From an uncultured Bacteroidales bacterium (GTDB taxonomy: Bacteria; Bacteroidota; Bacteroidia; Bacteroidales; Paludibacteraceae): 6,227 nt of DNA. Of this stretch, positions 1 through 4,418 are shown piece by piece (the stretch's first letter is position 1; each line of letters opens with the position of its first letter). The stretch lies in the NCBI GenBank assembly GCA_903873355.1, contig CAIQOG010000194.1, positions 1 to 6,227 of the forward strand, written 5' to 3'. The position numbers were made by a program, and so were the translations under genes. Under the pieces are notes generated by a model. That model was not told the origin of the DNA, searched no databases, and saw only the letters and a list, made by a program, of their open reading frames with translations.

Positions 1-109
1 ATTGCGCGATTTCTCCGTTAATTGTAATACGGATCATGATAATGGACATCCCATTCTTTTGAATGGCATTTTTCTTTAAGTAGAAAAGTACTCTGTAAGT
101 TGATTTCAT
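1..109 (-). CDS. Site-specific tyrosine recombinase (integrase), N-terminal 36 residues only
   Basis: A partial gene that reads leftwards out of the window. The ATG is the complement of 107-109, and the visible protein begins MKSTYRVLFYLKKNA and continues with MSIIMIRITINGEIAQ. This is the characteristic start of Bacteroidetes phage-type integrases: a small beta-sheet arm-DNA-binding domain (Arm-DNA-bind_5 type) that precedes a SAM-like core-binding domain and the catalytic R-H-R-Y domain. Only the arm-binding part is visible, so no catalytic residue can be checked. These enzymes recombine att sites of integrative elements, conjugative transposons or prophages. It points away from two tRNA-Lys genes on the same strand, the usual geometry of an integrase at the end of an element inserted next to a tRNA. 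No Shine-Dalgarno sequence and no convincing -33/-7 promoter were found upstream. The identification rests on recognising the N-terminal pattern; the enzyme could equally be an invertase (shufflon-type) recombinase of the same family. Confidence 0.82.
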   Translation of the reverse strand, partial: MKSTYRVLFYLKKNAIQKNGMSIIMIRITINGEIAQ

Positions 110-159
110 AACATAATAATTTATGGGTTGAAAATAAATATTATCTATGAAAGTAGGGC

Positions 160-200
160 AGACAAATTACTGACAATTAAGGAAATAGCTAAGACAAATT
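160..200. repeat. Repeated GACAAATT motifs upstream of the integrase
   Basis: AGACAAATT occurs at 160-168 and again at 192-200, exactly 32 bp apart (about three helical turns). A one-base-shorter variant GACAATT lies between them at 172-178. Same-orientation repeats in helical phase, between an integrase start and a tRNA, would suit arm-type integrase sites, excisionase sites or an operator for the integrase promoter. The function is inferred; short A/T-rich repeats can arise by chance. Confidence 0.4.
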
Positions 201-203
201 CGT

Positions 204-259
204 TAAATCGTTACCTTGTGTAGTGAGTGAAAAAGAGGTAATGAATTAGTAACGATTTA
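204..259. repeat. Perfect 11-bp inverted repeat, arms 34 bp apart
   Basis: TAAATCGTTAC at 204-214 is the exact reverse complement of GTAACGATTTA at 249-259, with a 34-bp spacer at 215-248. It lies between the integrase start and the tRNA terminator, in a stretch of about 190 bases (110-300) with no credible gene. The long spacer argues against an RNA hairpin of regulatory strength and favours a pair of protein-binding sites, for example for a recombinase, excisionase or repressor. That role is inferred; the symmetry itself is directly visible. Confidence 0.55.
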
Positions 260-300
260 TTGACGTTTGGTGGTTGAAAAGTGGCTTTTACTGTCATGCT

Positions 301-343
301 AAAAACCAAAAAACCATTCCAAATCAATGATTTAGAATGGTTT
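301..343 (-). terminator. Rho-independent terminator of the tRNA-Lys unit
   Basis: Read on the minus strand, AAACCATTC (343-335) pairs perfectly with GAATGGTTT (319-311). One mismatch (334/320) separates this from six further pairs (333-328 with 326-321) closing a one-base loop, so the tip probably opens in practice. The stem is followed on the minus strand by a T-rich tract, TTTTTTGGTTTTT (313-301). It lies 36 bases downstream of the second tRNA-Lys on the same strand and is well placed to end that transcript, insulating the integrase from the tRNA promoter. Confidence 0.8.
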
Positions 344-357
344 GACCTAATGTTGGC

Positions 358-373
358 TGAAACTGTCGTTTCA
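358..373. repeat. 6-bp inverted repeat next to the tRNA 3' end
   Basis: TGAAAC (358-363) and GTTTCA (368-373) are perfect reverse complements around the four bases TGTC. The hairpin lies five bases beyond the discriminator base of the downstream tRNA-Lys (379). It could be a small stem in the 3' trailer of the tRNA precursor, relevant to 3' processing. It could also be a recombination core with two half-sites, since integrase core sites have this scale of symmetry. No U tract follows, so it is not a terminator. Confidence 0.4.
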
Positions 374-378
374 ATAAG

Positions 379-451
379 TGATCCAGCTGGGGCTCGAACC
401 CAGGACCCCATCCTTAAAAGGGATGTGCTCTACCTGCTGAGCTACTAGATC
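379..451 (-). tRNA. tRNA-Lys (anticodon UUU), downstream copy
   Basis: A complete 73-nt cloverleaf can be drawn on the minus strand. The acceptor stem pairs GATCTAG (451-445) with CTGGATC (386-380) through one G-U pair, and A is the discriminator at 379. The D arm is GCTC/GAGC with AGCAGGTA in the loop, and the T arm is CTGGG/CCCAG around TTCGAGC. The anticodon stem CATCC/GGATG closes the loop CTTTTAA, giving anticodon TTT, which reads AAA and AAG as lysine. The 3' CCA is not encoded, so it must be added after transcription. The gene is base-for-base identical to the copy at 481-553 and is probably cotranscribed with it. The adjacent integrase makes this 3' end a candidate attachment site. 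Confidence 0.97.
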
Positions 452-480
452 ATCGTTGTAAAATGCTGATAAAATTAAAG

Positions 481-553
481 TGATCCAGCTGGGGCTCGAA
501 CCCAGGACCCCATCCTTAAAAGGGATGTGCTCTACCTGCTGAGCTACTAGATC
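481..553 (-). tRNA. tRNA-Lys (anticodon UUU), promoter-proximal copy
   Basis: This is an identical 73-nt tRNA-Lys with the same cloverleaf, TTT anticodon and absence of an encoded CCA. It is separated from the second copy by 29 bases. A Bacteroidetes-type promoter lies just upstream (572-602), with the predicted transcript start about a dozen bases before the tRNA 5' end, so RNase P would remove only a short leader. The perfect identity extends three bases beyond the 3' end of the tRNA (478-553 matches 376-451), after which the flanks differ. Confidence 0.97.
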
Positions 554-571
554 GTTTTTCAAAAGCGGTTG

Positions 572-602
572 CAAAGATACTTCTTTTTTTTAAAACTACA
601 AA
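572..602 (-). promoter_or_regulatory. Bacteroidetes-type promoter for the tRNA-Lys pair
   Basis: On the minus strand TTTG (602-599), 19 bp of spacer and TATCTTTG (579-572) match the Bacteroidetes primary-sigma consensus (TTTG, N19-21, TAnnTTTG) at every defined base. The expected start is near 565, about 12 bases before the first tRNA. The remainder of the 554-758 intergenic stretch is A/T-rich, and no gene was found there on either strand. Confidence 0.85.
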
Positions 603-758
603 TGCTCTTTGCAATAAATAATGTTATCATTCAGTCGTTTTGTATAAGTGCCAGTTTATCAATAAATTGTATTTATTAAAAGTTATTTTTTCAGATATTA
701 ATCAATAAAACAGAAAAGCTAAATTTTGCCTCAAAAAACGCATTAAAACAGATTTTTG

Positions 759-790
759 TGTGCGGAATTTTACAAAATCATGTATCTTTG
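759..790 (+). promoter_or_regulatory. Promoter of the CNNM/CBS membrane protein gene
   Basis: TATCTTTG at 783-790 is a perfect -7 element (TAnnTTTG). Twenty bases upstream lies TGTG (759-762), an imperfect -33; a TTTG at 755-758 is a better match but too far away (24 bp). Transcription should start near 797, giving a leader of only about 20 bases before the TTG start at 818. The position of this promoter is the main reason for rejecting the longer reading frame that begins with GTG at 758. Confidence 0.7.
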
Positions 791-817
791 CATTCAAACA
801 ACCTGAATTTTGAAATT

Positions 818-2071
818 TTGGACAATATTACGTTTATACTTCTGACACTGGTTTTTTCGGCTTTCTTCTCAGGACTCGAAATTGCTTTTATTACTTCCAA
901 CAAACTGCGTTTTGAGTTGGATAAAAAGCAACAGAACCTTACATCGTCCATTCTCTCCATATTTTACCGCAATCCGCAGCAGTATATTTCTACTATGCTG
1001 GTTGGTAATAATATCTGTCTGGTTATTTATGGCCTTTTGATGGCGCAATTGCTGACGCCCTGGTTGAGTGTTCTCGGAAATCCGTTTATTATCACATTAA
1101 TCCAAACGATTCTGGCAACCATCATCGTGCTTTTTACAGGTGAATTTATTCCAAAAACAGTATTCAGAGTCAATCCAAATCTTTTCTTGCGGATTTTCTC
1201 TCCTCTTTTGCTGCTTTTCTACGTCATTTTATATCCGATTTCACGTTTTGGTACATGGGTTTCTGTAAAAATACTGGGTTTGTTCCGGTTGGATGTAAGT
1301 CCGGTAACAAAGGAAAACGTATTTTCAAGAATTGATCTGAACTACCTTATTCAGGAGAGTTTTGATAACCATGAAAGCGAAAAGGAACTTGAAAACGAAG
1401 TCAAAATATTTCAGAATGCTCTCGACTTCTCAAAAGTGAAACTGCGTGATTGCTTTGTACCGCGCACCGAAATTATTGCATTGGATTTCGAGTCGGATAT
1501 CGAAGTTTTGAAAGAAACTTTTATTGAAACAGGGTTTTCGAAAATCCCCATTTTTAAAGGCGATATCGACAATATTATCGGTTATATTCACTCTTCGGAG
1601 ATGTTTGAACATCAGAAGGACTGGAAGAAACAGATTAATCAGATTCCGATTGTGCCCGAAAATATGGCAGCTCAAAAACTGATGAAAACCTTTATGAGCC
1701 AGAAGAAAAGCATTGCTGTGGTGGTTGATGAATTTGGCGGAACTGCAGGAATAGTGACGCTCGAAGATATTATGGAAGAGATTTTTGGAGAAATAGAGGA
1801 TGAACATGATATTCACGATTATGTGGCTGAAAAAACAGGGGAAAATGAATATATGTTTTCAGGTCGGCTTGAAGTGGATACGATCAATAGCCGGTTTAAC
1901 CTGAATATTCCCGAATCGGATGATTACGAGACGATTGCCGGTTTTATTTTGCACAATCATCAGCATTTTCCTAAATTGAATGAAGTGATTCGGATTGAGC
2001 GGTTTACTATAAAATGTATGAAAGTAACCAATAACAGAATTGAACTTGTAAAACTGACCAAAGAGAAGTAA
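818..2071 (+). CDS. Hemolysin-family (CorC/HlyC-like) membrane protein with CNNM, paired CBS and CorC_HlyC domains
   Basis: A 417-residue inner-membrane protein of the CNNM/CorC family, generally tied to divalent-cation (Mg2+/Co2+) transport or homeostasis; 'hemolysin' is a historical name. The CNNM domain spans about residues 1-160. It has four hydrophobic segments (about 4-25, 60-80, 90-108 and 124-150) and the family motifs FSGLEIAF (17-24), LVGNN (61-65) and GEFIPKT (108-114). A CBS pair follows (about 214-265 and 277-330) with VPRTE at 214-218 and DEFGGTAGIVTLED at 304-317, which typically binds adenine nucleotides. The CorC_HlyC domain runs from about 332 to the end. The TTG start at 818 gives MDNITFILL, like relatives whose first membrane helix begins almost immediately. 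GTG at 758 would add 20 residues and sits upstream of the -7 element. The GldE gliding/secretion protein has the same architecture, but no gldD, ssb or mutY is adjacent, so that name is not given. No clear terminator follows. Confidence 0.93.
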   Translation: MDNITFILLTLVFSAFFSGLEIAFITSNKLRFELDKKQQNLTSSILSIFYRNPQQYISTMLVGNNICLVIYGLLMAQLLTPWLSVLGNPFIITLIQTILATIIVLFTGEFIPKTVFRVNPNLFLRIFSPLLLLFYVILYPISRFGTWVSVKILGLFRLDVSPVTKENVFSRIDLNYLIQESFDNHESEKELENEVKIFQNALDFSKVKLRDCFVPRTEIIALDFESDIEVLKETFIETGFSKIPIFKGDIDNIIGYIHSSEMFEHQKDWKKQINQIPIVPENMAAQKLMKTFMSQKKSIAVVVDEFGGTAGIVTLEDIMEEIFGEIEDEHDIHDYVAEKTGENEYMFSGRLEVDTINSRFNLNIPESDDYETIAGFILHNHQHFPKLNEVIRIERFTIKCMKVTNNRIELVKLTKEK

Positions 2072-2129
2072 CAGTTAGTAACAGAAAGTGAGTTTAGACT
2101 AAAAAAACACAGAATTTCATCAGAAAAGA

Positions 2130-2159
2130 TTGAGCATTTACTTTTTTTTTGTATATTCG
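2130..2159 (+). promoter_or_regulatory. Likely promoter of the PpiD-type foldase gene
   Basis: TTG (2130-2132), 19 bp of spacer and TATATTCG (2152-2159) resemble the Bacteroidetes promoter, with one departure from TAnnTTTG. The spacer contains nine consecutive T residues (2142-2150), which would bend or loosen the DNA just upstream of the -7 element. The expected start is near 2166, leaving a leader of about 50 bases rich in A. The gene could also receive read-through from the upstream membrane protein gene, because no terminator was seen in the 144-base gap. Confidence 0.6.
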
Positions 2160-2215
2160 TGCCCTCAAATTTTCAGAAAAAATAATAACAAAAAATATAA
2201 AATTAGTTCGAAAAA

Positions 2216-4330
2216 ATGGCAACATTAGAAAAGATCAGAAGCAAAGGAGTTTTACTTGTAGCAGTAGTGGGACTTGCATTATTAGCGTTTATTGTAGGTG
2301 ATTTCCTGAAAGAAGGTTCTACATATTTCAACAAGTCGAAGGAAACGATTGCAAAAATCGCTGGTGAGGATATCAATATTAAAGAATACTCTGCAGCAAT
2401 TGAACAGTTGACGGAAGTTTACAAAATTGAGACCGGAAAAACTGAATTAGGTGAAGACATGATGAATCAACTTCGTCAGTCGGTATGGGAAACTATGGTA
2501 AACGAGAAAATCCTGAATGCAGAAGCTAAAAAACTTGGTTTGGCAGTAGGTAAAGATGAGTTGACTGATCGTTTGATTGGAAACAACATTCACCCATTAA
2601 TTCTGCAACGTCGTGCTTTTGCAGGCGAAAACGGACAATTCAGCCGTGAAGCGTTAATGCAATTCCAGAATACTATGGAACAATCAACTACAAATCAGGA
2701 TCAGAAACAACAAATTGAAAAACTGAAAAGCTACTGGAAATTCTGGGAAAAAACTGTAAAAACCCAACTTTTACAGGAAAAATACAATGCATTGATTTCT
2801 AAATCAGTTACTGCAAATAATCTGGATGCCAAAATGAATTTTCAGGATCGTAAGGTTAGTGTTGATGCGAAATATGTTGTTAAACCATATTACCTGATTT
2901 CTGATTCGTTGGTAAAAGTTTCGGACAGCGAAATTGCCGACCGTTACAGCAAACAAAAAGAACAATACAAATCGGAAGCCAACAGTGCAATCAGTTTTGT
3001 AGCTTTCGATATTAAACCGTTGAAAGATGACTACAAAGAAGCTGAAATGTGGATGAGTAAATTAGCTCCTGAATTTAAAACTACTACCGATGTTGCCGGT
3101 TTGGTAAATTCTAATTCAGATGTAATGTATGATGGAAAAAATTATTCTGAAAAAACCGTACCTGCATTACTGAAAGATTTTGCTTTTAAAGGAAATACCG
3201 GCGACGTGTATGGACCTTCATTTGTTGATGATACTTATACTATGGCCCGCGTAATGCAATCAGGCATTATGCAGTCCGACTCGGTGAAACTGCGTCATAT
3301 TTTTCTTGTAACAAAAGATGAAGCGAAAGCAGACAGTATTCTTACAGCAATTAAGGGTGGTTGTGATTTCGGAGCATTGGCACAGAAATATTCTGCAGTG
3401 AAACAAACAGCTGCCAACAAGGGAGAAATTGGATGGATAACAGAAGGTATGCAGGGCATTGATAAAGAAATGAGTACAAAAGCATTTGGAAATGCCAAAA
3501 ATGAGATATTCACAATTAAAAATGCTCAGGGAACTCAGATTATGCAGGTGATGGAAAAAACCGCACCACGTCATAAAGTGAAACTGGCCATTCTGCAACG
3601 CAAAGTAGTTGCAAGCAGCAAATCATTCAGCAAAATCTATAACGATGCAAAACAATTCGCTATCGACCTGAAAGCGGATAACTTTGAAAAGAAAGCCAAA
3701 GAAAGCGGATATGTTGTTCGTCAGGCTTCGGATATTATGCAGACTTCTGAACGTATTGCCGATTTACCACAGTCACGTAAAATCGTTCAGTGGGTATTCA
3801 AAAGCAGCAAGAAAGATGTTTCTGATGTGTTTGAATGCGGAACTAAGTTTGCCGTGGTAATGACCAACGAAGTAAACAAAAAAGGCTATCGTGCAGTAGA
3901 AAAAGTGAAAGATCAGTTGAAAGCTGAAATCGTAAAAGATAAAAAAGCCGAGATGATAATTAAAGATCTTTCAGAACAGTTGGCTAAAACTCCCACGCTC
4001 GAAGGCTTGTCAGCATTTATCAAGGACTCGGTAAAAACTGCTTCGGCTGTAAACTTCAGTGCATATCAGTTTGGAACGGCCGGTTTTGAGCCTTCTGTAA
4101 TTGGAAAAGTGAGTGTACTGCCTGTTGGAAAAATCTCAACACCTATTAAAGGGAACTCAGGTGTTTATGTTGTAAGCACATCGAACAAGAAAGATAATCC
4201 ACAGCCTTTTGATGCCAAAATGGAAATTATGCAACTCAATGGTCGTATGAGCTATTCATTACCATACATGATTATTCAGGATTTGAAAGATAAATCCGAT
4301 ATAACAGATAATCGTATCAATTTCTTCTGA
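2216..4330 (+). CDS. Membrane-anchored periplasmic peptidyl-prolyl isomerase/foldase of the PpiD-SurA type
   Basis: A 704-residue protein resembling the PpiD-like foldases of Bacteroidales (roughly 700 residues from memory). The N-terminus MATLEKIRSKG and a single hydrophobic segment (about 11-28) form a signal anchor, leaving a large periplasmic part. Residues about 36-200 are the helical SurA-N-like chaperone region. A parvulin rotamase domain spans about 356-450. It opens with VKLRHIFLV (H361), continues with DFGALAQKYS, and contains GEIGW where typical parvulins have GGDLGW. Two later stretches ending in FAVVMTNEV and GVYVVSTSN resemble the end of parvulin domains, suggesting degenerate repeats in the C-terminal third. 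Such proteins assist folding of proteins crossing the inner membrane or bound for the outer membrane. The ATG follows an A-rich leader without a Shine-Dalgarno sequence, normal for this phylum. Whether the rotamase is active cannot be judged from sequence alone. Confidence 0.93.
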   Translation: MATLEKIRSKGVLLVAVVGLALLAFIVGDFLKEGSTYFNKSKETIAKIAGEDINIKEYSAAIEQLTEVYKIETGKTELGEDMMNQLRQSVWETMVNEKILNAEAKKLGLAVGKDELTDRLIGNNIHPLILQRRAFAGENGQFSREALMQFQNTMEQSTTNQDQKQQIEKLKSYWKFWEKTVKTQLLQEKYNALISKSVTANNLDAKMNFQDRKVSVDAKYVVKPYYLISDSLVKVSDSEIADRYSKQKEQYKSEANSAISFVAFDIKPLKDDYKEAEMWMSKLAPEFKTTTDVAGLVNSNSDVMYDGKNYSEKTVPALLKDFAFKGNTGDVYGPSFVDDTYTMARVMQSGIMQSDSVKLRHIFLVTKDEAKADSILTAIKGGCDFGALAQKYSAVKQTAANKGEIGWITEGMQGIDKEMSTKAFGNAKNEIFTIKNAQGTQIMQVMEKTAPRHKVKLAILQRKVVASSKSFSKIYNDAKQFAIDLKADNFEKKAKESGYVVRQASDIMQTSERIADLPQSRKIVQWVFKSSKKDVSDVFECGTKFAVVMTNEVNKKGYRAVEKVKDQLKAEIVKDKKAEMIIKDLSEQLAKTPTLEGLSAFIKDSVKTASAVNFSAYQFGTAGFEPSVIGKVSVLPVGKISTPIKGNSGVYVVSTSNKKDNPQPFDAKMEIMQLNGRMSYSLPYMIIQDLKDKSDITDNRINFF

Positions 4331-4354
4331 TAATCAAAATTCGAATATACAACG

Positions 4355-4387
4355 AAAACGGAGTGAGTAAAATCATTCCGTTTTTTT
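4355..4387 (+). terminator. Rho-independent terminator after the foldase gene
   Basis: AAAACGGAGTGA (4355-4366) pairs with TCATTCCGTTTT (4373-4384) through 12 pairs, one of them G-U, around the six-base loop GTAAAA. T residues at 4381-4387 follow and partly form the stem. It starts 25 bases after the stop codon of the foldase gene. The A tract at 4355-4358 opposite the T tract may also let it act weakly on the opposite strand. The next promoter element starts two bases after the last T of the tract. Confidence 0.9.
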
Positions 4388-4388
4388 A

Positions 4389-4396
4389 TATCTTTG
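4389..4396 (+). promoter_or_regulatory. -7 promoter element of the amidase gene
   Basis: TATCTTTG is a perfect Bacteroidetes -7 element followed by CA, as at the other two TATCTTTGCA promoters here. No good TTTG/TTG lies 19-21 bp upstream, because that position falls inside the terminator hairpin (around 4364-4370, GTGAGTA). The start would be near 4403, giving a leader of about 16 bases before the TTG at 4419. The missing -33 makes this weaker evidence than for the tRNA promoter. Confidence 0.6.
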
Positions 4397-4418
4397 CAAC
4401 AGCACATAAAATACGCGT

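Noticed and set aside
107..114. Two-codon frame ATG TTA TGA overlapping the integrase start on the minus strand
   Set aside because: It could couple translation by the ATGA overlap, but such short frames are expected by chance and nothing else supports it.
211..411. Minus-strand frame of 66 codons between integrase and tRNA
   Set aside because: It starts inside the tRNA gene, crosses the terminator hairpin, has no recognisable domain and no promoter or leader of its own.
371..574. Minus-strand reading frame with a duplicated DLVAQQVEHIPFKDGVLGSSPSWIT segment
   Set aside because: It is the conceptual translation of the two tRNA-Lys genes, so the protein repeat is just the tRNA duplication; it is not a repeat protein or a CRISPR-like unit.
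661..677. AATAAAT-TTG T-ATTTATT-like hairpin in the 554-758 intergenic stretch
   Set aside because: Seven A/T pairs around a three-base loop in A/T-rich DNA are weak, and no transcript on either strand needs a terminator there.
758..817. GTG start giving a 437-residue version of the CNNM/CBS protein
   Set aside because: The predicted promoter lies within these 60 bases and the added residues do not fit the family N-terminus; kept only as an alternative start.
1430..1816. Minus-strand frame of 128 codons
   Set aside because: It is antisense to the CBS domains of a clearly real gene and has low-complexity F/H/N-rich content typical of a shadow frame.
2072..2150. Possible terminator after the CNNM/CBS gene (TTTAGACTAAA, and T9 at 2142-2150)
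   Set aside because: The palindrome has no usable loop and the T tract is not preceded by a stable stem; the tract is better explained as part of the foldase promoter spacer.
3260..3598. Minus-strand frames of 112 and 72 codons opposite the foldase gene
   Set aside because: Both lie opposite the conserved parvulin domain, with no support of their own.
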